From contig NC_092593.1 of NCBI RefSeq assembly GCF_047663525.1, positions 29,538,501 to 29,602,500 on the forward strand: a DNA stretch of 64,000 nucleotides, read 5' to 3'. The translations under genes were made by a program, and so were the position numbers. Source of the stretch: Anas platyrhynchos (lineage: Eukaryota; Chordata; Aves; Anseriformes; Anatidae). Shown here piece after piece: positions 1-12,700 of the stretch (the stretch's first letter is position 1; the number at the start of each line of letters is the position of its first letter). The notes beneath the pieces were generated by a model. The model ran no database searches and had not been told where the DNA came from. It saw only the letters and a list, made by a program, of their open reading frames with translations.

Positions 1-523
1 AAGGAATTACCAGGACCTCATGGTGGTGCATCCACCTGAAACGAGCATCATCACTGCATTTGACAGGCACAGCGATGTAGCTGGAGAATCTTACTTGAAG
101 AGGCTCTCCCTGTGGAAATGTGGTGGCGGAAGGGGAAGGGGAGGGTGGAGTGCAGGGTGTGGTAAACATGCTTATTTCCTTTGGCCTCCAAACAGATGGC
201 CTCTTTTGGTTTCAGTTTGACTGGGGCACTTGTAATAGCCAACAGAGCATTGCAACGCAGCAAGAATCCATGTTGTAATGGTACCGTTTGGCATTGCAGT
301 GCAAACATGACTTCTCAGAGGTCTGGTCAACAAGACCTGATGGCCTCTTTGTCCCACTGACCTAAAAGTGCCTTGCTTTCATTGAGACCTGCGACACTAA
401 CCTGCTTTGTGACTTTGGGCACATCAGTTGGGCTGCGACTCAAATCAGCCTGGTTTAGTTGGGCCTCTAGGCTGTCTACGTTTCACCTAAGTATAAAAGC
501 CTATGTTGTTCTCTTTTCTCTGA
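1..523. other. Unique noncoding sequence
   Basis: No gene is visible. The open frames are short, overlap on both strands and resemble no protein family I know. The stretch around 400-430 has a faint likeness to the core of the old MIR SINE (a tgtgacttt-gggca pattern), but it is too degraded to call. The CR1 fragment begins at the right end of this segment. Confidence 0.6.
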
Positions 524-755
524 TGCAGTCTCAAGTTGCACCAGATGAGGTATTGATTGGATATTAGGAAGAATTTCTTCATGGAGAGAGTGGGCAAGCA
601 TTCACAGGGAAGTGGTGAATACCTCCTCAATCCTGGAGGTATTTAAGAAGTATGTGGACGTGGCACTAAGGGACATGGTTTGGTGATGGGACTCGGTAAG
701 TTGAAATCGGTGATTTTTAAGGTATTTTCTAACCCAAATGATGTTATGATTCTAG
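524..755 (+). repeat. CR1 LINE 3' fragment, sense orientation
   Basis: This is a 5'-truncated tail of a CR1 non-LTR retrotransposon. CR1 is the main LINE of birds and is also found in other sauropsids. The visible landmarks are tcaagttgcaccagatgagg near 531-550, ggatattaggaagaatttct near 559-578, the cagggaagtggtg block near 606-618, and the gacatggtttggtgatggg block near 673-691. The 3' end is an ATGATTCTAG-type terminus at 746-755. Compared with the CR1 consensus as I remember it, about 15 bases are missing after gcaagcatt. No coding capacity remains. Scattered mismatches suggest an old copy. I did not find target-site duplications, as is usual for CR1. Confidence 0.9.
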
Positions 756-3183
756 AGTGATTTGCATGTGGAGGTTATGTCTTTCAGCTATGACAGGTGG
801 CTGCAGATGCAGGAATGTTCTTTGATTCTTCACCTTTGCAGTAGAGATTGCTTTTATCATTTATGCCAGTATAATCATATTGCCATTCACCCAGTACAAC
901 AGATCTTAATCTCTGTGTCATTGTAGTGCAAGTAGAAAAGGGCTTTGACACAAAAAACTCTATCATAGCATATTATTTATGTGACAACATTTTTGTTGTT
1001 ATTACTGTGGGATAGTATTATTTACCAGCTCCATGTATTTTCAGCTGTTAATGGAGAATCTTACATTGTGACTCACAGTTGAGATCAGTTGCTTTGTCTA
1101 TGTAGAAGAGTGCAGAACACTTTCTATTCAGGACTGGTAAGCAGCCGCTAGGTTTGCTTTTCTCATGAAAATTCAGATCTGCTTCACTCTTTGCCCTTGT
1201 CCAAGTGTTAAAGATTCTTCAAATCTGGGCCTGTCTTCCCCTCCTTGTGCTATTTCTTTACAGCATAGGCATTTCAGCCTTGTACTTTTCAGAGCATCCT
1301 CTACCCTATTAGATCTTTGCACTGCTGGTTGCTCTTTTTTTTTTTTTTTTTTGTAGATCATATCTCTGGTGTTAGAGCCCAGCTGTGTTAGGTGCAGTAT
1401 AAAAATTCTTTCAGGACATTTTTTGAGATAAGGAGTGTGGCATCTTTGTAGTTTGAGCTTGGAAGCAAATGGTGGCTGTGAACTCAGCAGGAATAGGATG
1501 GGTTGCCCTATCATAGGTGAGTAAACTTACCAAGCTCTTGTAGTCAAATCTTTCTCCTCTGTAAGGCAAGCCTGGAAGAAATTTGATGGTGAGGTGTGGA
1601 GAGGAGGAGCCATGGAGTTTGACATTGTGGGTGTCTGAGGTAGGGTATATTAACTTGGCATCTGGATTTAAGGGCACTAACACAGAGAGGCTGTAGTCAG
1701 AGTATGGGTCTGAGGAGGGAGTTGTTGGTTTTGTGCTAGTTATGTCATATTAATTAATATGGAACAATGTGAGGGGAATCGGTGCACTTACTGCACTGTA
1801 TGACAATAGATACCTTTTCTTTCCTTTTGTTTTCCCTAGTTTCCGCCTCAGCTGGCCTTGCCAAAACTCTGTTCTGGGTGAGTCCAGCACTGTGCCAGTC
1901 ATAAGAATCCATGAGGCTGGCTTTGGCTGCAAGCCAGAGTCATTCTGGACACATAAGTGTAACTCAGGAAACAGATCTGGAGACACCTGTTCACAAACCT
2001 CATGGTGGACCTATGAGACTTGCCAGAGACATGGGAACTTGAAAGATGATGTGATATCCACATATGATTCTGTAACAGAAATAACTACTACATGTCACAA
2101 TCTTCACCATCACTCAAGAAAGTGCATTTCTAGTGACCTTCTGTATCACTCAAGATGATACATTTCTTTCTAGTGCTTCCATTGCATCATGTTGAATTGT
2201 GCCAGTATTCTGCCTGGAATTTTCTGTCTTGATTGCTATGTTACATATATCAATGGTCACATTTAAAAGTGTCCTCACAGTTTTGGCAACACTTAGATAG
2301 GAAATGTTAGAAGTGCACGGGTATCTAGTGTTCACAACACTTACCTGTCCTTTCTCCAAAACTTGGCTATGTTGACTAAAATTCTGATTCTGTACCTAAA
2401 GCAGAGCTGAATTTCTTAAATTAAGGAGTTGGCTTCTAAGTTTTGTGCAAAACCCTAGGATTATCTTCATCAAACTTAAAACATTGAAAAAGGGTAGATA
2501 TCCTAGCTAATTCTTTAAGTACACCTGCATTTTGCAAATTAAATGTTCTCTGAAGATGGGACCATTTTTTAAATCCTGGAGGATCCTAAGATGATAACAT
2601 GAAGATTTTCCAAACATTTCATGTGATTAAAAATGTATTCCGGTTATTCAGAAGAATTGCAACTCATAAATTGAAAGCTAAATTGTAAGAATATCAACAT
2701 TTTGAAATTATAAATGCAACAGACACAATTAGGTCTGAAACAAAAGACCATAGAGAGCTGAACAAATCGCCCATACCTCTCTTTATTGGATTTATGTGGT
2801 GAGGCTGTGGCAGCAGGGGCTGCAGGGAGGTACAGAGCCTCGGCGCTGCCCGTGTGAGAGCAGAGCCAGCTTCATCCAGCAGGGACCTACACATTTTCTG
2901 ACGGGGGGTTGCATGTAGTTACTCTGTATTTTAATAACAAAACAGTATGTGAAAGTATATCGGAAGATCTAAATAATGGTGTAACAGGAGAAAAAGTCTT
3001 GGAAGCGTTTCTATTTATCTTACAAACAGATTAATCTGGGTCCTTAAAAACAACCAGTCTATGCATAATCATGGTTATATCCCAGCTATTGAGCAAGAAA
3101 GAATTAGGATGTTTGAGTGCCTTAATTGTATATTCCCTTAATGCATCCAGATCTCTTTGAGGTGTAAGTTTAAATATCTCTTG
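756..3183. other. Unique noncoding sequence
   Basis: I see no gene. An 18-base T run lies at 1335-1352. The longest open frame (1769-2158, plus strand, 129 codons) has no recognisable domain and no supporting splice or polyadenylation context. The stretch 2770-2905 is richer in GC and ends in a tcatccagcagggacctacac phrase that might be a degraded repeat, but I could not name it. Confidence 0.6.
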
Positions 3184-3207
3184 TTTTTTTTTTTTTTTTT
3201 TTTTTTT
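3184..3207. repeat. Poly-T tract, 24 bases
   Basis: An uninterrupted run of 24 T. No retrotransposon body is visible on either side. CR1 elements do not carry poly-A tails, so this is not a CR1 tail. Confidence 0.95.
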
Positions 3208-5594
3208 GGTTTATTAAGGACTGGGTGACCACACAATTCATGAGAGGTCACTGAAACAAATGTGATGCTGAACCTTCTACCTCAGGGCAGACAGAAAATG
3301 TGCACTTCTCTTTGCTGCAAAGTTTCCTCGTGTCCTTATCTTCAGAAGTGTTCGGCATCAGCTTAACTCTTTTCCTGCTGAAATCAATGGCAGGATAAAG
3401 CTGTTTCTCCTTTGAATTTGCTTGCTTATATTTTGATAATGTCATTTTCATTGTCTTTAAGGAATGGTGAGAATTTTTTTCTTGAACAAAAAATGATTTG
3501 ACTTCTTTCAGACTGTTCTGCAGCAATCCACATGCATCACAGGGGTGGAAGAGAAATAATTGGCCTATAACTTTGCACAGCTCAGGGAAAACATACAATT
3601 AGCATTGCTGCAAATTGCTCCCGGATGAAATTGGTGAGATGAAAAGTAAAAAAGCCAAAGAGCCCTTGAAGTTGGAATATTTCCCTGTTCGCCGTAGGAT
3701 GTTTATGATCTTAAGACATCAGCTGTATCTCTGGGTCTTGTTTTCATAATGAAGTATCTCTTGAGATTTCTTCCACCAGAATAGTCAGTGTTAGCGTGGG
3801 AGACATCAAAGTAAAGCTAGATAACTGGCAACTGGCACGGCAGCGTGGGGTAAAAGGTGAATACTTTGTGAAATGATGCCTGCAGGCTGTATATTACACA
3901 TCAAATACAGGCTCTCCAGAGCTTTAAAACCAGAGCACCATAAAACTCTAGGTGACTCCCTTAATGGGTTTAAAAATAATTCTCCCAAGCTTGCTCCCTG
4001 TTGTTCACATAGTCTCTCACCTGTGATAGAGAGCAGTGGCAGGCTGCAGTGAAGGAATGAGAGGGGAGAGGAGACACAGAGCAGGAAGGAGCCAGAGACA
4101 GCTGGTAGTCTCACAGTATAACAACTGCTCCAGCACTCCCCAGGGCCAGGGGCCAGGTGCAAGGGTGGATGTTCAAAGGAGACTGAGGAGGGGAGGTGCC
4201 CAATCTCATGTAAAATCGTTGCAAATTGGGCAATTATTTGCCTTAGGCTTCTATGTTTTGTAGTAATCTCTATGTGGGGGAGAAAAAGAGCATGTGTAGC
4301 TTAGGCCTTAAAGGGTGAGATGGTAATTTGACATTTCACTCTTCTTCACATGCAGTTTGGAGTGCCCAGCTCTTTCCTTTACAGTCCTGTTTTTATGCCA
4401 AATGTAAAGTCTGAAGCAGTTCAATGGGCAAGAATCATGCAAATTGAGACAAATTCATCGAGACGCAGAGCCAGTCTGAACTGAGTCTTGTACAGGTTTC
4501 TGGAGGTTTAGGAAAAAGCAGTCCCAAAGGATTCAAAACATTTTCCCACTTGACTCCCCACTTATACCCCAGCATGGTGGGAAGATGCCAGCCTTGATGC
4601 ACCCATGCCAAGGAATAAACCATTCCCTAATCTTGGTTTGTTACCTTTTGTCACTAGAATAGGCCCAAGAAGACTTAAAATGTCCCTTGTTATTACTGAA
4701 TGCTACTGAATGTCTCCCAAGAACAACAGGCATGGGGAGCTGAGACGTGATATTTCTCATACAAACAGAGATCTGGGAAAACTCAAATTCCTGTAAAGAC
4801 CTGTTTATTTCTCAGGCCAGTTGTAACTGAATCTTTACAGCAGTGGAAAAGATCCCAAGGTATAACTCTATGATATTATTTTTTTTCTTCTTGAAAATTT
4901 CCCCTCACTAATGAGTTCATCTTCTGGTGGTTGAGCTATTTTAAAGCACTTTTTTTTTTTTTTTTGTCTTTCATGGGCTGAGTTTCTAAGCTTCTAGGCC
5001 TGTAAAAAGCAGTGTAACCTTCGTATTTAGTTTCCATGCAATCAGATGCCAGGTCTCCATGCTGCAGCCCTCCATTGAGTCCTTTTTACCCATGACAGTA
5101 ATTGCTCAGTGATCTCCCTGCCCTCATTTCCACCTACAAACTTTGTTTTTTCACCCCTGTTCTACTGTGAAGGGGGAGCGAGAGAGCAGCCTGGTGGAGC
5201 TGAGCTATCTGCCACCATTAAACCACAACAGGGGCAGAAGATTGTCTGTCTCTGGTGAATGAGTGAGAGAAGGTGTTAGCAAAGATTTTGTCTGAAGTGG
5301 TTTGATGAGAGCTGGGAGTCTGGGGCCGATTCTGTGGTGCTGTGGGAGCTAAGGAAAACACATTAGGAAACCTTAATTTTGTTGCCCCAGGAAATGCTAG
5401 ATTTGATTAAAAGGATTTCTGACCAGGATAGTTTGGGGGTGTAGGCAAAGAAAATGCAATTTTGGCTGTTTGACACTGTGTGCAGCAGTGCTTGTATTAT
5501 CCTTGGTGAGTTGGAGGTGATGCCAATGGCAAGGAGCCTGATACAGGGTTGCTGGTAGTTGCAGCAAGAGCATGCCTTGAATCCATGGCTCTGC
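3208..5594. other. Unique noncoding sequence
   Basis: No gene is visible. A 16-base T run lies at 4950-4965 and a single octamer ATGCAAAT at 4436-4443. The open frames are below 120 codons, without known motifs. Confidence 0.6.
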
Positions 5595-5630
5595 AAAAAA
5601 ATAAAATAAATAAAATTTAAAAAAAAAAAA
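5595..5630. repeat. A-rich simple repeat
   Basis: A degenerate (AAAT)n and poly-A stretch ending in 12 consecutive A. It is low-complexity sequence. Confidence 0.85.
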
Positions 5631-7672
5631 GGGGAGAGAGAACAGTGTAATTGGCACTAGGTAGCAGGTGTGAAAACCCCAGAGACATTATCCAAAAACA
5701 ACCTTGGCCACTTAAAAATCAAATCCCAGCCACCCTCAGAAGTGTTTCTCTCCTTGCTCTCCTAGTAATGACTTCCTCACAAGGGAACAGCCCTGCTGTT
5801 CTGTCCCTGCATGGACATCTAATTGGGACTCCTCCGACCAGCCAGACCGTGAAGGAGCAATTTAATGTGAATTTACTGCGGACTCTACCTAGGAAATGAG
5901 CACCATGCTCCTGTGAGATGGGTCTGGTTTGCCCCAGCCCTAAGCTCTAGGAACAGGGGCAGAAGAGGAAGGAACTGTTGCTAAGCCCATAAAAATGGTC
6001 ATCTGGAAAAGGCAGCCACTGTGGGGCTGCTTGTGTTTAAAAAAAAAAAAAAAAAAAAAAAAGTTGTTGTTTGTTTTTTTCATTATATTGATGCTGGGGT
6101 TGGGGAGGAGAGAGTTGAGCTGAAAGTTGTTTGCATGTTTGCATGCAAGGGGTATAACATTGTCTTGAAGTCAGTGGGATGTACTTACAAGGTCCTTATA
6201 GGGATCAATAGCCTGTTTGTACAGCCAGGAACCAGGCTGTAATGTGGCAACATTACCTGAACAATGACCAGGACAGCATTCTTGGACATGGCGATCTTGT
6301 GCTGCAATGTCAGACCTAGGAGACTATGACTGAAAGCATATGCAAGAGAGCCCCCAGTCTTCTGCTTTTGAGAGCAAGGAAGAAAGGCAGATGGAAGTGT
6401 CTGATGGTTGTAGAGACTTGTTCCCAGTGATTTCTGTGTGCTGGATCTGTGCAGTAGAGGTTGAGATGCTGCTCCTGCTCTGGATCACAGCAGAAGCCTC
6501 TTGCACCATGGGGTTGGGTCTTGGACTGCATCAGTACAAAACTACTTGGTATTTTTTCAGGGTGCTGGAAGGGAAGGTCAAAGTTGCTTATACCTCTCAG
6601 TTCTTTCCTTGAAGCAGATTTTTGTCCATATAGCAAAGGTATGATCCCGGGCTTTTGAGGCATATCCTTTCTTCATCCTGTAAGTGATGTGCAGTGTCAG
6701 TTAATCATCTTCATAACTTGTCATTTCCTTCCTCTGCTTTGCAGTGCTCAAAAGTATTTTGAAGGCTTATGGAAATAGCTCCATATTGTTATGGGTTTTC
6801 TCTCTAAGACTCGCAGTGGTATGTTGTACTTTAGGAACAGAGGATATGGATGTGTGGAAGGCCCACCATCTGTGGTCTCCTAGAGGGACCTCTCTCTCCT
6901 CCAGAGTCCGCTGGCTGGGACTGGACCACAACAAAGAACCTTAACACAGGGTCCTATCTCCTCCAGGCCACAGCAGTTGTGTCCTATGGAGCAAATATCA
7001 TGAGGGGTGCCAGCGGAGGTTCCATGTTCACCCGTTGCTGATGATGAGCTTCTAGCATACTGTGGCTTTTAATTATGAAATTATACTCCCCTACTCCCCA
7101 CAAGAAAGCTAAAGAAACGACATTGAAATTTGTGTAGGTTAAGTATTCAAGTGCAAGGAAATGCCAGATTTATAGTTGCCACTATAATCTTGCACATGTG
7201 CTTTGATGCATGTACTTTAGTAACCTGACTCCCTGCATTTCCCAAACAGACTCATAGGAAGCCGAATTATGGCTGCCCAGGTAAGCTTGGATCAGGCATT
7301 TTCAGTTTCCGAGTGCCTAACTCTCCCACAGACACAGCACTTTGACATCAGGTGACGTGAGCATGTGTGCAAAGCTGATGGCATGGTGTTTTGTGTGCAA
7401 TGTAGCTCGGGTTGGTGAGAGATGAAAGCGTGCAGGTGGCCCTGGTGTTGTATGGCTTTGAGGGTGTTGTACATTGATAATCTCCACTGCCAGAACACTT
7501 AACAAATTTTGTAGGTTTCTGGCTACAGTGGGTTTAATTTTGCAGGCAGCTTTAAAATGTGGCAGCATCTGACCTTCACTAAAACCAAAGGCATGCCTGT
7601 TGACTGTTGACTTTCACCTGTAGTATCCTCTCTGGAAATCAGAGGTGTTTTTGTAGTAAGACAGAAACAAAC
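5631..7672. other. Unique noncoding sequence with a 24-base A run
   Basis: A pure A run lies at 6039-6062 and is followed by a T/G-rich patch. Several short overlapping open frames occur at 6316-6663 on both strands. None has a recognisable domain, and the overlap on both strands argues for chance. Confidence 0.6.
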
Positions 7673-7706
7673 AAAAAAAAACTTTTTTTTTTTTTTTTTT
7701 TTTTTT
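7673..7706. repeat. Adjacent A9 and T24 runs
   Basis: Nine A (7673-7681), one C, then 24 T (7683-7706). The two runs are complementary and could fold back on each other in a transcript. It is low-complexity sequence. Confidence 0.9.
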
Positions 7707-9660
7707 CTCTGAGAGGATGGGATTAATATCTTGTTCATTCATGACTCTGTTTAGGAATTCATATTGTGGAAGTTCAAAAAGTACTTTGCCAACAATTTTG
7801 TGTCCTGTGGGTAGGACACATCCAACTACTTCTCCTGTAACTGTGCAGAATGTTACATGGCAGTAGGTGTAATGAACATTTGTCAGTATAACTTTACCCT
7901 GTTACCTTTCTGATGCTCAGCATGCTTGGAGGTGCTCCACAAACTGAACCAGAAACAGACCTGTGTCCTTATTCCTTCTGCAAACAAAATATATATATAT
8001 TTTGCCACAGAGGAATTTGACTAGAAAATTAAATAATTTTTAAGATTAAGGCTGGTAGGAAAGGGTCCCGCTTTAGTTTCCCTGCATTGTTTATGGTGTA
8101 TACAGCTCCTGTTCATGAACATCTTTACACTGGCGTTGCCCCACTGCAAAATTTAAAGATGACCAAGAACATAGAAGAACTGCAGTTAGTTCATACGAAT
8201 ACCCACACTGAACTCCAGTCCTGCCCCACAGCTTCATACCTGCTACACTTTCCTGCAGTGGTTTTAAAAAGTACCAATCCCTTGGTTTGGAAAAAGCAAA
8301 TTCTGAACCACCTAGCAAAACTGCGTAATGAAAAAGACTTTGAAAATTCCTCAGACAGGGTGCCCAAGTGGCAGTCCCTCTCATGGGGTGATGGGGTGGC
8401 TCTAGGCTTGCACCCTTGGCTGAGTCTCCAGGCTGCATGCAGTCTGCCCTAACCACAGCCCACAGGAAGCATCAGTTCTCTCTCAGAAGGATGATCTTGT
8501 GAGGAGGTGGCACAGCAAATGTTCTTTCCGAGATGGGTTTAAATAACCTCAGTGAGTGCTGGAAGAGAACGATGACCCTGATTGCTGACAGATTTGTGTA
8601 ACAGAGAGGATACAGCCAAAGCTGGGGTTTCTCTGACTTGTGCTTCATTTCAGAAGTCCAAGTAACTTGCAGAGATTGAGTTCTGCCAATGAAACTTTCC
8701 ATTTGTGTTCTCCTCTTGGGCTGAGCTCCAGTATCCTTCATTTATCAGAGGAGCTATGATATCCTGGTAGGAGCCCTTAGAACCTAAAACAATGTAAAAG
8801 GACTTGGGCATAACAACACATCAATGTCTTCCTCATCTCTCAAAGGCTGGCTCAACAACTTGAATGTTTCTCAGAGACCAACAGTATGAAATGTAGTCTG
8901 AATACTTACTTGATGACTTCTCATTATGCAGTGATGTACCTCTCAGATACCCTATTCCCCAGCAGTATTTCCGCAGCTGGATAGAGAGCAATCACCCAAA
9001 CCTGAACTAAACCACTTTCTTAGCTGCATACATGCATTATATTGATTTGCAGTAGAAGATATAATTGTGATAAGTTGAGCTGAATCATATCCTTTGAAAG
9101 AAGAAATGACACATGAATTTGTTGTGAGGTGGCATGTATCCTGGTAGCAAAAGGAGCTGGACATGGGAGTGAATCAGATGGATGAATCATTAATCATTCA
9201 CGGAGTTGTCAAAGCACAGGTCAGTTTCCCATAAAAAGTTGGTTGTTTAGAACAAGTTGTCAGAAGACCAGCTGAAACTGATATGACCTTGTCTTGCTTC
9301 AGAACTGAATGCTGAATAATTTTGTTTTTTACCTAATCACACAAAAATGTTAACATTAATAAGGACTAGAAATTCCCCACTTAAACAAAACATCTACATG
9401 TTACAAAAATCAAATGTTTGCAGATTCCCAGTTAACACCATCACTGAAAAAATATCCCCCTCCCCCCGCAGCTGTTTTGATATTTAACAATGCTTTACAT
9501 TACAGCTGCTGTTTAGCTAACCCCAATTCCTTTTAAGCTATCTGTTGGGATCTAATTCAGGTCATATTGAAGAATTTCAATCTATCCCAATCCATCATTG
9601 AAAAATAATTCTTTTTACTAACCCTTTCATCTAATACCAGGTGTTAAGAGTCCACCCTCA
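7707..9660. other. Unique noncoding sequence
   Basis: No gene is visible. Two 121-codon open frames overlap on opposite strands at about 8087-8456. Neither resembles a known protein, and the mirrored pair is typical of chance in a stop-poor patch. A short (AT)n patch lies at 7989-8000. Confidence 0.6.
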
Positions 9661-9688
9661 ACTGAAGATGCAAGAAAAGGCAGAGGAT

Positions 9689-9731
9689 ATGCAAATAAGG
9701 AGGGAAAATAGACTTTCCTAGTCTATAAATA
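9689..9731 (+). promoter_or_regulatory. Octamer followed by a TATA-like box
   Basis: The octamer ATGCAAAT at 9689-9696 is followed by TATAAATA at 9724-9731, with 27 bases between. Known octamer-driven promoters such as immunoglobulin V and histone H2B use an octamer shortly upstream of TATA. No open frame or recognisable small RNA follows. Both motifs are common enough in AT-rich DNA that chance is the leading explanation. Confidence 0.2.
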
Positions 9732-9749
9732 CATCTTTGGGAAGACAGT

Positions 9750-12700
9750 TTTTGATGTAAGAGAGTTTTATCCAGATGGTGAAGACATAGGGATGTATCA
9801 CTTCAGGAAAAGACTGTCAAAAGAAGTCTACTGATCCTACAGCAAGGAAGTTAAGTGCTCTTCAGCTCTTACACTTCCCATGCTTCCTCTGGATTGCACT
9901 AAAATAAAACTGCTTCATTTGAATGTGAGAAGAAATACGCCTTGTTCCTTTTCACATTCATCTTAGTGCACTTTAACACTAGGTGAGCTTCCAATGGGTA
10001 GTGAAAAGAGGGAGCATATTACTCAAATTATAGAGAACATCCTTGACTACAGATCTGAAAACAATTACAGGGAGAAGTTATAATCAGGAAAATGCAAATT
10101 TTAAAATACATCTGATGTGGCTCCTTGCCAGACAGAGGCACTGAAACCACAGGAACCATCAATGGAGCTCTGTTGTGTCTTAGGTGTCTTTCTCCCTCCC
10201 ATTTATGCTTAGGTAGTACAGTAGTCTTTGCTGAGCTGTAGCTTTGGATGAGCTGCTTGGCATCTGTGCAGTAGCTCTTGGCACATGCATAAGGCATTTT
10301 AAGAACAATTATGCTGTTGGTGCCCAGATCAGATTCCCTACACACTGATCCTTTCACTAGTCTGTCTTTTCTCTTGAGTCTCTGAAATCATAGTTAGAAA
10401 CATTCACTGTAATATTTTCATATCACATATCATTAGGCATTTTTTCACTGAGTTGCAGTTCCATTTGTCTTTATTTTACTGGCATCGTTTGGAGACCACA
10501 CATGATGAATCAGCATGTTCTGCTTGCTCTGGTGCTGTCATATCTCTGATGCCTTCCTGGGTTGCATGCTGTAGTCAGATATAAACTATTGTGTCTGCTC
10601 CAGGAGTTGCTGCGTGAAGTCCTCTGGTCTGTGTGACACCTGAGGCCACAGTAGGTTGCCACAGTGGTTTGTTTGGCTATGAGGTATGAAACAAAGAAAT
10701 CTTCTTAACAAAAGGATGGCAGTGGAAGTTTTGGGCCAAAATGAGAGATAGCAGCAGTCCTTGCCTCTTGACGTCTTTAAATCTGGGTGACAGAGCAGGT
10801 GAACAAGGGGTAAAAATAATGAAAGTGGAGAGCAAGCACTCCATCAAAATGTTCTGTTTGAGTCTGGAAGCAATATGTATGTCATGAGCCTCTCTCAAGT
10901 TGGAAAAAGAGGTCTGGTGGGGTAAGCACAGCTGTTTGCCCAAACAGTGAGTCAGGAAAGCCATGGGTTTGACTGGTGCCACAGGCAAGCTTGGCCAGGA
11001 GGAGCAGGGAAAGCCAGACTTGGTACGTGGAACCAGAGCATTTAGCACAACTGAAGTAGTAAGAAGATGTGGCAGCTAAAGCAGAACTGGTGCTACAGCC
11101 TACCCATAACACGTGAGAGAGGGCATTCAGCAAATTCAGATGCAAACTACGGTCCATCTCTGAGCAAAGAGGCTAGGCCAATCACACATGCTCTGGTGCT
11201 AATTATTTACTTCATTCCTGTGTTGTGAGAGAAGAACAGGCTAAAACAAATGAGAGCTGCAGGACATTGGAAACCATTGGACACCCTGGAACAAATCGGA
11301 ATCAGGAAATACAAGGACAACCTGTGGATCAAAGGGTATGAATCCAGGTTCCCAAATAAAGGGGTGATTATGTGAGCAGTTAAGGAGGGATTAGAATCGT
11401 AGGTGATAATAGTAAGCAGCTGGAAAGGGAAACCATAAAGAGCCAGAAATAAAATAAAAGACAGGTGGAAAAAAAAAAAAAAAAAGAACAGATGAGGGAG
11501 GCGTGATGGGAATCTTACCCTAATTAAAGATTTAAAAATATGAAATGAAGTGCTCTGAGGCACCTCATGTTCATATAAAATCATGGAATGAGGCACTCTG
11601 AGAGGTGCTGTGACTCCAGTTGATACCCTGGCTTCGTCCACATCTTCCTGGGTTCTGATCTGGGCAGGAGAATGCATATTCCCCGAAGGGATGATCCTCT
11701 TAAGAAATGCTTTTGTGATAAGTGTGGTCTTTGAAGTGTTACTGAAATGCTACTCCTGTTTGACAGGACTGTGGTCAAGCAGAAAACTATTCTAGATGCC
11801 TTCAGCATTTCCTTTATAGTGGATGCTTCTTCCTTAGCCAGCTGCTGGAGGCTTAGAGTAGCCTGCTGGGATTTCAGGAAACTAGAACATGACTGTGTTG
11901 AGCTGGAGGGAAAAAGCCTCACAGATCTTGTCAAAAGCACTGAACAGTCTGTTCCAGGAGCTGCTTTTCTTCTTTACTGCAGGCTTGTAGTTGGGATTGA
12001 ACACGGGTGCTTTACAGCTGATACTGAGGCCCATGGTTGCTTGAGCAACAGCACATCATTGTTCTTCAATGTTCTTCAAAGCCAACAAGAGCTGGGTCTA
12101 AGCCCTGTGGCTGACCTGCCCCTAGATCTATTGCAAAAGGTAGCTCTTAGAGGAAAGTTAAGCTAGTCTGCCTTTTTAGCATGCCTTTTCTTTCTTATGT
12201 GGCTAGATCACACGTAAGATTCAGGAAAATGCCTTTTACATGCAAGTTAGATCTATCTTTGCACTGAAAAACTATGGCTCCATTATTTCCAATTCTGGTT
12301 CTTCATAACTTTTACATGGAGTCATTATAATTCCTCTCTACTGCTCAAGAAACTGTTTGAAGCTAAAGACAGCAATACATGGCAGAAAGGAGGGCGTAAA
12401 GCCAAGTTAACTTGAATTTGCTTTTGTTCTTCATTTCAGAATAAGAAGCTATCCCAAGCCCTTCGTATTGGTATATGACCTGATCTCTTTGTTACAGCTC
12501 CTCTCTTTTTTCTTCCCCTTGCAAGGACCATCAGGTTCATGTATAAAAAATATGTGTTTAGGACACAGAGAAGGTAAAGTGCCCTGGTGCTTCCAGACCT
12601 AGTTTGGGGCTTTTCAGAGCTGTGACACCTATCAGGAGTCAGGTGAAGAGGAGAAGGCAAGCTTGTAGTAGTAGTTGCACCACTTGCTCACCACACATGC

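Noticed and set aside
400..450. MIR-like core left of the first CR1
   Set aside because: Only a short gtgactttgggca-type likeness; below what I can defend.
2770..2905. Repeat or exon in the GC-richer patch
   Set aside because: No family or reading frame could be matched.
11207..11677. 156-codon minus-strand frame with a poly-F membrane-like segment
   Set aside because: The hydrophobic run is coded by the A17 homopolymer, so it is an artefact of low complexity.
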